A stretch of 64,000 nucleotides of DNA from Saccharopolyspora endophytica. Lineage in GTDB: Bacteria; Actinomycetota; Actinomycetes; Mycobacteriales; Pseudonocardiaceae. Position numbers and translations under genes: made by a program. Of the stretch, positions 53,197 to 63,400 are shown piece by piece. The notes under the pieces are model-generated. The model was not told the origin of the DNA, made no database searches, and saw nothing but the letters and a program-made list of their open reading frames with translations. The stretch spans positions 338,914 through 402,913 of the forward strand of contig NZ_JAGPXE010000005.1 of assembly GCF_018070075.1 (NCBI RefSeq), given 5' to 3'. Position 1 is the stretch's first letter. Each line of letters starts with the position of its first letter.

Positions 53197-54423
53197 ATGA
53201 CTTACCTCGACCACGCCGCTACGACTCCGATGCGGCCCGCAGCGGTGTCCGCGATGAGCGAGGCGTTGACCCGGATCGGCAACGCCTCGTCCCTGCACAC
53301 CTCGGGTCGGAGGGCACGTCGGCAGGTCGAGGAGTCCCGCGAGGACATCGCCGACGCCCTGGGCGCCCGGCCCTCGGAGGTGCTGTTCACCGCAGGCGGG
53401 ACCGAGAGCGACAACCTCGCGGTCAAGGGCATCTTCTGGGCGCGCCGCGCGGCCGATCCGGCTCGTCGCCGGATCCTGGCCTCCACCGTCGAGCACCACG
53501 CGGTGCTGGACGCGGTGGAGTGGTTGGCCGAGCACGAGGGCGCCGAGGTCACGTGGCTGGAGGCGGACGCGGCGGGACGGGTCGCGCCGGAGGTCTTCGA
53601 AGAGGCTCTGACCAGCGCCGATGATGTGGCGCTGGCGACGGTGATGTGGGCGAACAACGAGGTCGGCACCGTCAACCGGATCTCCGAGCTCTCCGCGATC
53701 GCCGACCGGCACGGGATTCCCCTGCACACCGACGCGGTGCAGGCGGTCGAGACGCTGCCGGTGAACTTCGCGTCCTCCGGTGCGTCGGCGCTGACCATGA
53801 CCGGTCACAAGGTCGGTGGTCCTTACGGCGCCGGTGTCCTGCTGCTGTCGCGCGACGTCAAGTGCACGCCGGTGCTGCACGGTGGTGGCCAGGAGCGCGA
53901 GGTGCGTTCCGGGACCCTCGACACCCCCGGTGTGCTGGGGCTGGCCGCGGCGGTGCGCGAGGCCGTTGAGGTGCGCGAGTCCCACGCGGCGCAGTTGGCG
54001 AAGCTGCGCGACGAGATGATCGACGGGGTGCGCGCGGCCGTGCCGGACGTGGTGCTCAACGGCGATCTCGGCGACGAGATCATCGCCGGTGGGCCGTCCC
54101 GGCTGCCGGGCAACGCGCACTTCACCTTCCCCGGCTGCGAGGGCGACAGCCTGCTGATGCTGCTGGACGCCAAGGGGATCGAGTGCTCCACCGGGTCGGC
54201 CTGCACGGCGGGGGTTTCCGAGCCGAGCCACGTGCTGCTGGCGATGGGCGCCGATCCGAAGGCCGCGCGCGGGTCGCTGCGCTTCTCCCTGGGGCACAGC
54301 TCGACCGCGGCCGATGTCAAGGCACTCACCGATGTCATCGGACCGGTGGTGCAACGAGCGCGTAGCGCCGGGTTGGCCGGGTTGCGCCGATCTTCGGCGG
54401 CCTCGGCCGCCACGGAGGTGTGA
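53197..54423 (+). CDS. iscS: Cysteine desulfurase
   Basis: A 408-residue class V aminotransferase. [11 protein letters not shown] opens it, [13 protein letters not shown] binds the cofactor, [11 protein letters not shown] has the pyridoxal Lys near 202, and [10 protein letters not shown] the persulfide Cys near 334. It supplies sulfur, and mnmA follows 3 bases after its stop, so the likely main use is tRNA 2-thiouridine formation. Confidence 0.92.
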   Translation: MTYLDHAATTPMRPAAVSAMSEALTRIGNASSLHTSGRRARRQVEESREDIADALGARPSEVLFTAGGTESDNLAVKGIFWARRAADPARRRILASTVEHHAVLDAVEWLAEHEGAEVTWLEADAAGRVAPEVFEEALTSADDVALATVMWANNEVGTVNRISELSAIADRHGIPLHTDAVQAVETLPVNFASSGASALTMTGHKVGGPYGAGVLLLSRDVKCTPVLHGGGQEREVRSGTLDTPGVLGLAAAVREAVEVRESHAAQLAKLRDEMIDGVRAAVPDVVLNGDLGDEIIAGGPSRLPGNAHFTFPGCEGDSLLMLLDAKGIECSTGSACTAGVSEPSHVLLAMGADPKAARGSLRFSLGHSSTAADVKALTDVIGPVVQRARSAGLAGLRRSSAASAATEV

Positions 54424-54426
54424 GTC

Positions 54427-55515
54427 GTGCGAGTGCTGGCAGCCATGAGCGGTGGAGTGGACTCCGCGGTCGCGGCGGCGCGGGCGGTCGCCGCAGGTCA
54501 CGACGTGGTCGGCGTGCACCTGGCGCTGTCGGCGAAGCCCGGGACGCTGCGCACCGGTGCGCGGGGGTGCTGCACCATCGAGGATTCCCGCGATGCGCGC
54601 CGCGCCGCGGACCTGCTGGGCATCCCGTTCTACGTGTGGGACTTCGCCGAGCGCTTCACCGAGGAGGTCATCGAGACCTTCGTCGGTGAGTACGCCGCCG
54701 GCCGCACCCCGAACCCGTGCCTGACCTGCAACGAGAAGATCAAGTTCGAGGCGTTGCTGGAGAAGGCGATGGCGCTGGGCTTCGACGCCGTCTGCACCGG
54801 CCACTACGCCCGTCTGTCCATGGTGGACGGTGTTCCGGAGCTGCGGCGCAGCCGCGACGAGGGCAAGGACCAGTCCTACGTGCTCGCGTCGCTGACCTCC
54901 GAGCAGCTGCGGCACTCGATGTTCCCGCTCGGCGGTTCGCTGAAGTCCGAGGTCCGGGAGGAGGCCGCCGAGCAGGACCTGGCGGTCGCCAAGAAGCCCG
55001 ACAGCCACGACATCTGCTTCATCCCGGACGGCGACACCAAGAGCTTCCTGGAGAACAAGCTCGGCCAGGCCCCGGGGCAGCTCGTCGACGAGGAGACCGG
55101 CGCTGTGCTCGGCGAGCACACCGGCGTGCACGGCTTCACGATCGGCCAGCGCAAGGGGCTGGGCATCGACGCCCCCGCCGCGGACGGCAAGCCGCGCTAC
55201 GTCCTGTCGCTCGAACCGGTTTCGGGCACGGTGAAGGTCGGTTCGCGCGAGCGCCTCGCGGTCACCGAGATCGACGCGAAGCGCCCGATCTGGCCGTCCG
55301 AGCAGCCCCTCGACGGCCCGACCGAGTGCGTCATCCAGGTCCGAGCCCACGGCGGCACGGCCGACGCGGTCGCCGAGTTCGACGGCGAGAACTTCACGAT
55401 CCAGCTCCGCCAGGCCCTCCAGGGCGTCGCCCCGGGCCAGGCGGTCGTCCTCTACCGCCCGGACGAAGCGGGAGACCTCGTGCTGGGCAGCGGAATCATC
55501 TCCGCCACCCGCTGA
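54427..55515 (+). CDS. mnmA: tRNA 2-thiouridine(34) synthase MnmA
   Basis: A 362-residue enzyme that thiolates the wobble uridine of Lys, Glu and Gln tRNAs. [13 protein letters not shown] is the PP-loop, [12 protein letters not shown] and [12 protein letters not shown] carry the two catalytic Cys, and [10 protein letters not shown] is a family signature. Forms an operon with the cysteine desulfurase. GTG start. Confidence 0.95.
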   Translation: MRVLAAMSGGVDSAVAAARAVAAGHDVVGVHLALSAKPGTLRTGARGCCTIEDSRDARRAADLLGIPFYVWDFAERFTEEVIETFVGEYAAGRTPNPCLTCNEKIKFEALLEKAMALGFDAVCTGHYARLSMVDGVPELRRSRDEGKDQSYVLASLTSEQLRHSMFPLGGSLKSEVREEAAEQDLAVAKKPDSHDICFIPDGDTKSFLENKLGQAPGQLVDEETGAVLGEHTGVHGFTIGQRKGLGIDAPAADGKPRYVLSLEPVSGTVKVGSRERLAVTEIDAKRPIWPSEQPLDGPTECVIQVRAHGGTADAVAEFDGENFTIQLRQALQGVAPGQAVVLYRPDEAGDLVLGSGIISATR

Positions 55516-55735
55516 CCGCTTCGGTGTTGAGGTCGGCCGGGTCTTCACCCGGTGCTTCACCGCAGATCGTGGTGTGAACGCTCGTGAGCAGGGCGCCGAG
55601 CCCGGCCAGGACGGTTGCGGCTTCGGCGATGTGGGCTGCGTCGAGGCGGTCGGCGCCGACGTCGAACGCGAGGTCGTCGAGGAGCCACTGCGCTTGGCGG
55701 AGGCGCACGGCGAGGACCGTGGACTGCGCGGTCAC
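55496..55735 (-). CDS. Small hypothetical protein
   Basis: A 79-residue, largely helical protein ([48 protein letters not shown]). Its GTG overlaps the TGA of the zinc-finger-like gene (GTGA), indicating coupling; its last 20 bases overlap the mnmA end on the other strand. Similar short helical proteins accompany Scr1-type HTH loci in actinomycetes. Function unknown. Confidence 0.55.
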   Translation of the reverse strand: MTAQSTVLAVRLRQAQWLLDDLAFDVGADRLDAAHIAEAATVLAGLGALLTSVHTTICGEAPGEDPADLNTEAVSGWRR

Positions 55736-55944
55736 CGCGCGGGAATCCCGGCCAGGCGAAGGGCTTCCCGGTAGCAGGTCGGGCAGGTGTCCCAGAACCA
55801 GCCGAACTCGCTGTTCTCGGCGACGAGCTCCTGCCCGCACAAGGTCGTGACCTCGGTGTCGGTCGGGTAGGAGCGCCCGTGCGGGTGCTCGTCCAGACTC
55901 GCGTGCCGCCGCCCCTCGCACGGCACCCAGTGGAACGGATACAT
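55732..55944 (-). CDS. Small zinc-finger-like protein
   Basis: A 70-residue protein: YPFHWVPCEGRRHAS, then TLCGQELVAE and TCPTCYREALRLAGIP. Four Cys and nearby His could bind zinc. GAGGAG 4 bases before the ATG. It heads a two-gene unit divergent from the Scr1/WhiJ-type regulator. Confidence 0.65.
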   Translation of the reverse strand: MYPFHWVPCEGRRHASLDEHPHGRSYPTDTEVTTLCGQELVAENSEFGWFWDTCPTCYREALRLAGIPAR

Positions 55945-56066
55945 CGGACTCCTCGGTTCTGCTCAGAGTGACTGGTTCCGCGAACCATGGTTTCGTGGTT
56001 GGGACACCTGATCAATTATCCGAAAGAGCGTTCTCACCTGCGGTTTCATCTGGATAAGATCGGTTC

Positions 56067-56921
56067 ATGGCCCGAACCACCAAGGTGAATCCGCGTGCTC
56101 GCGCACTGGGAGCTGAGCTGCGACAACTACGGGAAGACGCCGGCTTCGGTGTTCGGGAGTTGGGACGCGCCCTGGGCGTTGGGCACACCACGATCTGGCG
56201 ATACGAGTCAGGAATCAAGCCTCCGACGCCGGAAGAAGCGGCCAGCGTCCTCACTGCGATGGGAGTGAAGGGCGATCACAAGGACCGGATCATCGGTGAT
56301 GCCCGTGCGGTTCGAGACCCGAACTGGCTGACGGCGGGCTTTCCCGGTGTGAAGGGCGAGCTCGCGGTGATGGCGGACTTCGAGCGGACGGCAACCGCAA
56401 TCACCGAGGTTCAGATGCACGTAGTGCCCGGGTTGTTCCAGACCCGTGGGTACATGAGTTCCATCATGGGTCCGTTGCCCAGGGAGACGCGTGAAGCGCG
56501 AGTCGCGTTTCGGCTCAGCCGCCGGGAGGTCCTGGACGCATCGAATCCGCCTGAACACGTCGTCGTACTCGGTGAAGCGGCCCTCCGCGAGGTTTTCGGC
56601 GGTCCCGAGGTGATGGCTGAACAGTTGCGATACATGATGAAGGCCGCCGAACGCCCCAACGTCACGGTTCAGGTGCTGCCGTTCGGTGCGACGGAATGGC
56701 ATCCAGCCCACGCGGGATCGTTCTTGCTGTTCGAGTTCGCCGACCAGGATCCGATCGTTCACCTGGAGCACTACCGGACGGCTGCCTTCCTGCGTAACGT
56801 CAAAGACGTTCGCGACTACCAGGAAGCCGTGCTCGATCTGCGACGACTGGCGATGACCCAGGCGGAGTCACGTGCTTTCATGAGCAGTCGTCTGCAGGAG
56901 ATTGAAAGCGAGTTGCTCTGA
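56067..56921 (+). CDS. XRE-type regulator with DUF5753 (Scr1/WhiJ-like)
   Basis: A 284-residue protein. Residues about 10-65 form a helix-turn-helix (LGAELRQLREDAGFGVRELGRALGVGHTTIWRYESGIKPPTPEEAASVLTAMG). The remainder is the DUF5753 domain (VPGLFQTRGYM, LSRREVLDAS, GEAALREVFGG, FGATEWHPAHAGSFLLFEF). In actinomycetes such genes pair with a DUF397 gene, here overlapping by one base; some pairs steer development or antibiotic production, and they have also been described as toxin-antitoxin-like. Confidence 0.9.
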   Translation: MARTTKVNPRARALGAELRQLREDAGFGVRELGRALGVGHTTIWRYESGIKPPTPEEAASVLTAMGVKGDHKDRIIGDARAVRDPNWLTAGFPGVKGELAVMADFERTATAITEVQMHVVPGLFQTRGYMSSIMGPLPRETREARVAFRLSRREVLDASNPPEHVVVLGEAALREVFGGPEVMAEQLRYMMKAAERPNVTVQVLPFGATEWHPAHAGSFLLFEFADQDPIVHLEHYRTAAFLRNVKDVRDYQEAVLDLRRLAMTQAESRAFMSSRLQEIESELL

Positions 56922-57118
56922 TGGCGTTACGCGAACCGACGAACTGGCGGAAGTCGTCGCGATCTCACCAGGAGACAGCGTGCGTCGAGGTCGGTTCCGT
57001 GGGGTCTGGCGCTGCGGTGCGGGATTCGAAGGACCGCGACGCCGGGTACTTCACGACGACCTCGCGGCAGTGGCGATACTTCGTCGATGCCGTCAAGTCA
57101 GGCAGGTTCGAGTTCTGA
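56921..57118 (+). CDS. DUF397 protein
   Basis: A 65-residue protein: NWRKSSRSHQETACVEVGSVGSGAAVRDSKDRDAGYF is the DUF397 signature, followed by TTTSRQWRYFVDAVKSGRFEF. ATG overlaps the regulator stop (TGATG). Nearly the same protein is encoded at 58719-58919. Confidence 0.9.
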   Translation: MALREPTNWRKSSRSHQETACVEVGSVGSGAAVRDSKDRDAGYFTTTSRQWRYFVDAVKSGRFEF

Positions 57119-57422
57119 CCGTGCGCTGACAAGCGAGCTGCAAAAGCAGCGCTCCGAATCCCTAGCGCTGCCGCCGTGGTGTTGGGCTCGTGTTAAAGGG
57201 CGGTCGGCCGCTGCGATCTTGACAGGTCGGGATTGGCGGCTTGGCGCGTTCGCATGCCCACCTGTGGTTCGTGAAGAACGTTTATGGAAGTTTGCGGGAA
57301 ACGACTCCGGGCGATGGGTTGACTCTGAGACTCTTGGCTTCATGGGGGAGGGCGTTGGTGATTGCGCCTTTCCTGGTTTCGGCTTTCATCCTGGGGTTAT
57401 CGACGCGAGTCTGGGGGTTGCG
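57119..57422. other. Lower-GC gap after first DUF397 gene
   Basis: 304 bases clearly lower in GC than the window average. A hairpin GCAGCGCT/AGCGCTGC at 57146-57171 could terminate the regulator operon. A TTGACA near 57219 may start the next unit. ORFs here look non-coding. Confidence 0.4.
57146..57171 (+). terminator. Hairpin after regulator-DUF397 operon
   Basis: GCAGCGCT and AGCGCTGC form a perfect 8-bp stem with a 10-base loop, 27 bases past the DUF397 stop. Confidence 0.5.
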
Positions 57423-57946
57423 TTGCGAGACAGGCCGCTCACTTCGGTACGACAGACGCTGGCTGCCTTTTTGGCTAGCTGCTTGGTGACGTCCGGCGCG
57501 AGTATCGCTGCCGCGGAGACCGATGAAGGAGGTTCGACGGGCGTCATAGGCGATGCAAGTTTGGCGCGATGGCGCAGGACAGAACCCAAGAGCCGCATCC
57601 GTTCCAGCATCAGGGCGACTATGTGCACACTAGCGCGAACAACGTCGATGCCTCTGCGCACGGTTGGTGGACTACAAACGACCCTTACTTGCTTGGTAAG
57701 ACAGGTACGGTGACTGTGGAGCTGCAGTACCTCGGTGCGGATGGGCTGTGGCGTACTGTCGTAACAGGCCCTCCGCGCAGCATTCTGCCGAACCAAACCG
57801 CCAAGCGGGCTAACGCTCGAATCCCGTGCAGAACAACGACCCCGCTGGGTGATTGGCGTAGCGTTGTCGATGTGGATATCGACGGTGTAATCGACGATTC
57901 GAATGTGCTTATAACTGCTGTTCGGCCGTTACCATGCCATCCATGA
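57423..57946 (+). pseudogene. Secreted AHGWW-type protein, probably frameshifted
   Basis: The first part (TTG 57423 or nearby) encodes a signal peptide, RQTLAAFLASCLVTSGASIAAA. That frame then turns to Arg-rich nonsense. Another frame, open from ATG 57569 to 57946, has a clear secreted-domain sequence (HTSANNVDASAHGWWTTND, GTVTVELQYLGADGLW, RANARIPCRT, WRSVVDVDIDG) but no signal of its own. The family normally has both parts in one frame, so a one-base change between 57490 and 57600 is likely. Alternatively the gene starts at 57569. The TGA overlaps the next ATG. Confidence 0.5.
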
Positions 57947-58722
57947 CGGCATCGAAGACTCTTGGCAACTACCCGGCTTTCATCGTCGGTTTGCACGGTC
58001 GGCTGGAGTTGCGCCCGCTTGTGGCGAGTCAGTGGGAGCTCGGCGAGTTCGATGACGTGTACGGGCTGCTGGTCCAGCGCAGTGTTTCGCTGGGCGTGGC
58101 TGAGTTCGGATCGCGGGCTGATGCGGGAGTCCGCTGGCATCAGCACGAGGCCGGTGGCGATTGGACTCAGGACGGCTCTGTGCGTGAAGCGGCCTGGTTG
58201 CAGGCAGGGATTCTCGACGAGCGCGCGCGAGTGCCTGCTTGGCAAGCGATGATGTGCTTGAACGACGTGCTGAACCGGGTCGGGCGATTTGACCTGAGAG
58301 GTGTTCACGCGGTGCTCCCGCTGGGAGCGGACATCCTCGACAACGAGCACTTCGCCACCTCGCACCAATGGTTCACACGGGTCGGGCGCGGTGCCCCGGA
58401 AGAACTCGCGGTGTCCGTGTGCGCACCAGCGATGAACGAACTCGATCCGGCCGGTCTCGCGGCCGAGATGGAAACCCGCTCGCTTTCCACGATTGCCGCC
58501 GAGGTGCTGGATTCATCCCCGTCGGGGCTGCCGGATCCTGCCGCGTTCGAGGGGAGGTGGCATCTGGGCGACGATGTCGCGGAAATCAACCTCAGCTGCC
58601 GCGTTCCGGAGTGGTCTCTGGACATGGCCGGTTTCACCGCCGACCTGGTGTCGGATGCGGCACGAGTCTGCGGCGTCCGAGCCCCGACCGCGGTCTCGAT
58701 TTTCCACTTGGCGGGGGCATGA
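57943..58722 (+). CDS. Hypothetical protein
   Basis: A 259-residue cytoplasmic protein with no family recognised. It starts MTASKTLGNYPAF inside the previous stop (ATGA) and ends inside the next start (ATGA), so it is translated as part of a coupled set with the second DUF397 gene. Aromatic and acidic residues are spread evenly; no catalytic motif seen. Confidence 0.65.
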   Translation: MTASKTLGNYPAFIVGLHGRLELRPLVASQWELGEFDDVYGLLVQRSVSLGVAEFGSRADAGVRWHQHEAGGDWTQDGSVREAAWLQAGILDERARVPAWQAMMCLNDVLNRVGRFDLRGVHAVLPLGADILDNEHFATSHQWFTRVGRGAPEELAVSVCAPAMNELDPAGLAAEMETRSLSTIAAEVLDSSPSGLPDPAAFEGRWHLGDDVAEINLSCRVPEWSLDMAGFTADLVSDAARVCGVRAPTAVSIFHLAGA

Positions 58723-58919
58723 GCAGCAAGACAAGACCGACGGGTTGGCGGAAGTCGACTCACTCCGGGCAGCAGGTGAGCTGCGTCGAGGTCGGCTCCG
58801 TGGGTTCTGGTGCCGCGGTGCGGGATTCGAAGAACCTCGATGCCGGGTACTTCACGACGACCTCGCGGCAGTGGCGATTATTCGTCGATGCCATCAAGGC
58901 AGACCGCTTCGAGCGCTGA
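58719..58919 (+). CDS. DUF397 protein (second copy)
   Basis: A 66-residue protein differing from the first copy mainly in the first 20 residues (SSKTRPTGWRKSTHSGQQVS). From CVEVGSVGSGAAVRDSK onwards the two are almost the same, also at DNA level. There is no HTH partner directly upstream, unlike the first copy. Confidence 0.88.
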   Translation: MSSKTRPTGWRKSTHSGQQVSCVEVGSVGSGAAVRDSKNLDAGYFTTTSRQWRLFVDAIKADRFER

Positions 58920-59020
58920 CGGTGCGCTGATCGCATCGTTTTGATCGAAACCACCCACGTGCACGCTCCGCGCTGCTTAGCCTTCGATCTTGAGGTTTGG
59001 GCCCCGAAGATCGGAGTGAC

Positions 59021-59467
59021 ATGGACGGGAACATCCTCGATCCGGACGGAGCGCACGAGCGTCTGGCTGCGTGGAAGGGCCGGATCGACAAGCTGGCCGC
59101 CGACACCCAGGCGATGAGCGAACAGCTCAAGGAAGTCCGGGTCACCGCGACGGATCCGGGCGGGCTCGTCGAGGTGACCATCGACTCCGCCGGTGCTCTT
59201 TCGGACATCAAGCTGACCGGCAAGATCAAGAGCAGCGACCCGAACGCGGTCTCCAGCGCCATCATGGCGACCTTCGCTGCGGCGAAGAACCAGCTGGCCC
59301 AACGCTCCCAAGAGATCATCGCCGACACAATGGGCACGGATTCCGCCGCGGCGCGGGCGATCGCCGACAGTGTCGGTGCGCAGCTGATCACCGATCGGGA
59401 ACCCGCCCCGGCGCAGCATCCCGACGACGAGGACAACGAGAACCGGTCGTTCATGGAGAAGTGGTAG
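59021..59467 (+). CDS. YbaB/EbfC-family protein
   Basis: A 148-residue protein. AWKGRIDKLAADTQAMSEQLKEVRVTATDPGGLVEVTIDSAGALSDIKL has the helix-strand pattern of YbaB/EbfC DNA-binding proteins, followed by a second helix and an acidic tail. Such YbaB-like genes often lead small ESX/WXG clusters in actinomycetes, as here. CGGAG 4 bases before ATG 59021. Confidence 0.75.
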   Translation: MDGNILDPDGAHERLAAWKGRIDKLAADTQAMSEQLKEVRVTATDPGGLVEVTIDSAGALSDIKLTGKIKSSDPNAVSSAIMATFAAAKNQLAQRSQEIIADTMGTDSAAARAIADSVGAQLITDREPAPAQHPDDEDNENRSFMEKW

Positions 59468-59469
59468 CC

Positions 59470-59787
59470 GTGGGCGACGGTTACACCGTCAACGCGGAGC
59501 AGATCCGGGCCCACGCCGCCAAGGTCGAGGAGATCCAAGCTCGCTTCGACGCGGTGAAGTCCGCCAGCGCGCACATCACGCAGGACGACCAGGCCTACGG
59601 CCTGCTGTGCGGGTGGATCTCCGGGATTCTCGAAGGTCGTCACGCGAGGCAGGACGAGCTGCTGTCGTACGTGGCCGAAAACCTCTCACTCGCCGCGGAA
59701 TCCTTGCGCGCCGCCGCGGACGACTACCAGGGCATGGATGAAGACCACGCGGCGCAGATCAAGTCGTCCGGCGGAGGTATGCCGTGA
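59470..59787 (+). CDS. ESX-secreted EspC-like protein
   Basis: A 105-residue helical protein: YTVNAEQIRAHAAKVEEIQARFDAVKSASAHITQDDQAYGLLCGWISGILEGRHARQDE and LAAESLRAAADDYQGMDEDHAAQI. Fits the EspC-like type VII secretion family. GTG start 2 bases past the YbaB stop; overlaps the next gene by 4 bases. Confidence 0.7.
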   Translation: MGDGYTVNAEQIRAHAAKVEEIQARFDAVKSASAHITQDDQAYGLLCGWISGILEGRHARQDELLSYVAENLSLAAESLRAAADDYQGMDEDHAAQIKSSGGGMP

Positions 59788-60485
59788 GTGACAACTCGCT
59801 GGTCGCACCCGTCGAATCGACCCGCAAGCCCTGGACCGGTTCGAGCATGGCCGAGAGCGTCGAAGGCCTGGTCACGGCGATCAAGAGCGAAGGCTGGGTC
59901 GACGACGCGCTGGCCGGAGTCGGAGCCGGCCTGGAAGTCGCGTCCGCTGTCCTGGACCCGTTCAGCGCGTTGCTGTCCAACGGGCTGGGTTGGGCGATGG
60001 AGTACTTCGAGCCGCTGCGCGAGATGCTCGACGAGCTCACCGGCATGCCTGACGTGGTCCGCTCCCACGCGGCGACCTGGAACAACATGGCCACCGAGCT
60101 GGCCTCCATGGCCGAGGACCTCAAGTCGAGCCTGGAGAGCGACCTCGGCGAGTGGAAGGGCGTCGCCGCCGACGCCTACCAGCAGATGATGGGCAACAAC
60201 GTGCAGGCCATCGGCGGCCTGGCCGCGATCTCGGCCGCGATGTCCTCGGCGACCGAAGGCGCGGGAGGCCTGGTGGAGATGACCCGCGAACTCGTCCGCG
60301 ACCTGATCGCCGACCTCGTCGCCCGGGTGATCGTCTGGGCCGTGGAGGCCGTGTTCGTGGTGACGATCCCGGTGGTGGCGGCGCAGATCGTCTCCGCGGT
60401 GGCCAAGTGGGCCGGGCGGATCTTCACCTACATCACCGGTCTGATCACGAGCCTGACCAATCTCACCAAGCTGCTCAACGGATAA
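59784..60485 (+). CDS. WXG100-like protein with C-terminal membrane helices
   Basis: A 233-residue protein. The middle has a WXG100-like helical hairpin (HAATWNNMATELASMAEDLKSSLESDLGEWKGVAADAYQQMM, with WKG as the WxG turn). The C-terminus has hydrophobic helices (VIVWAVEAVFVVTIPVVAAQIVSAVAKWAGRIFTYI). It lies 9 bases before the RHS gene and likely helps export it. Confidence 0.72.
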   Translation: MSDNSLVAPVESTRKPWTGSSMAESVEGLVTAIKSEGWVDDALAGVGAGLEVASAVLDPFSALLSNGLGWAMEYFEPLREMLDELTGMPDVVRSHAATWNNMATELASMAEDLKSSLESDLGEWKGVAADAYQQMMGNNVQAIGGLAAISAAMSSATEGAGGLVEMTRELVRDLIADLVARVIVWAVEAVFVVTIPVVAAQIVSAVAKWAGRIFTYITGLITSLTNLTKLLNG

Positions 60486-60494
60486 GGGGAATCC

Positions 60495-63400
60495 GTGGCG
60501 AAGACCAAAGGCCCTGGTGGCACGTCGAAGCCGGACGGGGACGCCGGTTCCAGCAGGCCACCGCAGCGCGTCGGCAGCGTCGACGCGAGCAAGAGCGTTT
60601 CCAGCGCTCAGGACGCCACCCACCAGTTCGCCCAGGGTGGACGGGCGGGGGCCAGCGGCAGCTCCAACCCGGCGGGGGCGAACACACCACCTCCGGCGCG
60701 CACCGACCCGGCCGGGAGCACGCCGAGCGGCAGGACCGATGACGGCGGTTTGCAGGATCGGAGCCCGGACCCGCAGAACCCGACGACGGACGCCGACAAG
60801 CGCCACACCGAAGGCGATCCGATCGACGTCGCCAGCGGCGAGATGATCCTGCAGCAGACCGACGTCGAGCTGCAGGGAGTGCTCCCGCTGGTGCTGAGGC
60901 GGACGCACCTGTCGTCGTACCGCGTCGGCCTGCGCTTCGGGCAGTCCTGGACGTCGACGTTGGATCAGCGACTGGAGCTCGGCAGCGCAGGCGTGTCCTT
61001 CGCCGCCGAGGACGGAAAACTGCTGCTGGCTCCGACGCCGGCGGTCGGTGCCACCGTGCGATTCGCCGGTTCCCAGCACGAACTCACCCGTGGGGACGAC
61101 GGTGGCTACACCCTCACCGAATTCGACAGCGGCCGGAAACTGCTGTTCGCGCCCGGTGGCGAGGTCTTGCCGCTGACCGCGATCGTGGCTCGCAACGGGG
61201 ACCGGGTCGAAATCGACCACGACGAGACCGCAACACCGGTCGAGGTGCGGCACTCCGGCGGCTACCGCATCCGCGTCGAATCCGACGACGGTCTGATCAC
61301 CGCCCTGCACCTGCGCGACGCCGACCACGGCGACGACGTGCTGCTCATGCGCTACGTCTACGCAGACCGCAGGCTGACCGAGGTCATCAACGCCTCCGGT
61401 CAGCCGATGCGGTTTGGCTACGACAGCGACGGGCGCATCACCAGCTGGGTCGACCGCAACGACAAGTGGTACCGCTTCAGCTACAACGCCGAAGGCCGCG
61501 TCGTCGCAGGTGAGGGCTCTGGCGGGTTCCTCAGCGGCACCATGGAGTACGACCGCGAGAACCGGATCACCCGCTGGACCAACTCGCAGGGCGCGAGCAC
61601 CACCTACCACCTCAACGAAGCCGGCCAGACGATCCGCGCGATCGACGCCCACGGCGGCGAAACGCTGTCGGAGTGGGACGAGTTCGACCGGCTGCTGTCC
61701 CGGACCGACCCCCTCGGCCGCACCGTGCGCTACGACCACGACGACAAGGGAAACCTCGTCGCACTCACCCGGCCCGACGGAAGCCAGGTCCGCTTCGAAT
61801 ACAACGAACTCCGGCTTCCCACCACGATCATCGCCCCCGACGGCTCGGTGACACGACGCGAATACGACCGCCACGGCAACGTCACCCGCGCCATCGACCC
61901 CACCGGCGCCATCACGACCTACACCTACGACGAGCAAGGGCACCTTTCGCGCATCACCGACGCGATGGGACACGTTCAACTCGTCGAGACCGACGCGGCG
62001 GGCTTACCCGTCGCCGTCACCGACCCGCTCGGAGCAAGGACGCGTTTCGTGCGTGACGCCTTCGGTCGGGTCACGGAGATGATGGACCCGCTGGGCGGGG
62101 TCACCGGGTTCGGCTGGACCGTGGACGGCAAGCCCGCGTGGCGAACCCTGCCCGACGGAGCCACCGAACGCTGGATCTACGACGGTGAAGGGAACCTCCG
62201 TTCCCACATCGACGCGCTCGGGCAGGAAACCCGCACCGACGTCACCCACTTCGACCTGCCCTCCGCGGAGATCCGACCCGACGGCACGCGCCTGACCTTC
62301 GGCTACGACACCGAATTGCGGCTGGTCAGCGTCACTAACGAACTCGGCGCGGTGTGGCGCTACGACTACGACGCCGTCGGCAACCTCGTTCGCGAAACCG
62401 ACTTCAACGGCCGAGTCGTCGCCTACGAACACGACGACGCCGGGCAGCTCACCACGCGAACCAACGGTGCGGGCGAGGTGACCTACTTCGCGCGCGACCC
62501 GCTCGGCAACGTCATCGAGCGCCGCAGCGGTGCCGTCACCTCGACCTTCACCTTCGACCCGCTCGGCCGCCTCACTGAGGCGATGGACGGTGACACGCAG
62601 GTCACCTTTCACCGCGACCTCGCGGGAAGAGTTCTCGCGGAAACGATCAACGGGCGCACCGTCGCCTCCGCCTACGACGCGCTCGGCCGCCGGGTTCGCC
62701 GCCGCACTCCGTCCGGTGCGGAGAGCATCTGGGAGTACGACGGGAACGGTCGTCCCATCGCGCTCAACACCGCCGGCCGCACGCTGCGGTTCGGCTATGA
62801 CGGCGCGGGCAACGAGATCCAGCGGCAGCTCGGGCCGCAGGCGGTCCTCGCCCAGGCGTGGGACGCCAACCACCAGCTCGTGTCGCAGACGATCACCGGT
62901 GCGTCCGGGCGTGAGATCCAGCGACGCGGCTACACCTACCGAGCCGACGGCTACCTGACCGGCCTCGAGGACACGCTCACCGGGCCACGCACCTTCGAAC
63001 TCGACCGCACCGGCCGGGTTACCGCCGTCACCGGAACCGGCTGGACCGAGCGCTACGCCTACGACGCCGCGGGCAACCTCGCCCACGCCACGTGGCCCAC
63101 CCAGCCGTCCGCTGGCGGCGAGGAGATCGGCGACCGCGAGTACAACGGCACCCTCATCCGCCGAGCGGGAAACGTCCGCTACGAGCACGACGCTCAAGGC
63201 CGCGTCGTGCTCCGCCAACGCAAACGCCTCTCCCACAAGCCCGAGACCTGGCGCTACTTCTGGGACTCCGAGGACCGCCTGATCGAAGTCCTCACACCCG
63301 ATGGCACCCGCTGGCGCTACCGTTACGACCCGCTCGGGCGCCGATTCGCCAAGCAGCGCCTCACCCCGGACGGCGCGGGCGTGGCAGAGCAGATCGAGTT

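Noticed and set aside
52168..55560. 1130-codon minus-strand frame opposite the MFS, iscS and mnmA genes
   Set aside because: Shadow frame; the plus-strand genes show full catalytic motifs.
62186..62210. GGGAACCTCCGTTCCC in the RHS gene
   Set aside because: Within RHS coding sequence, without the outer arms; chance match.
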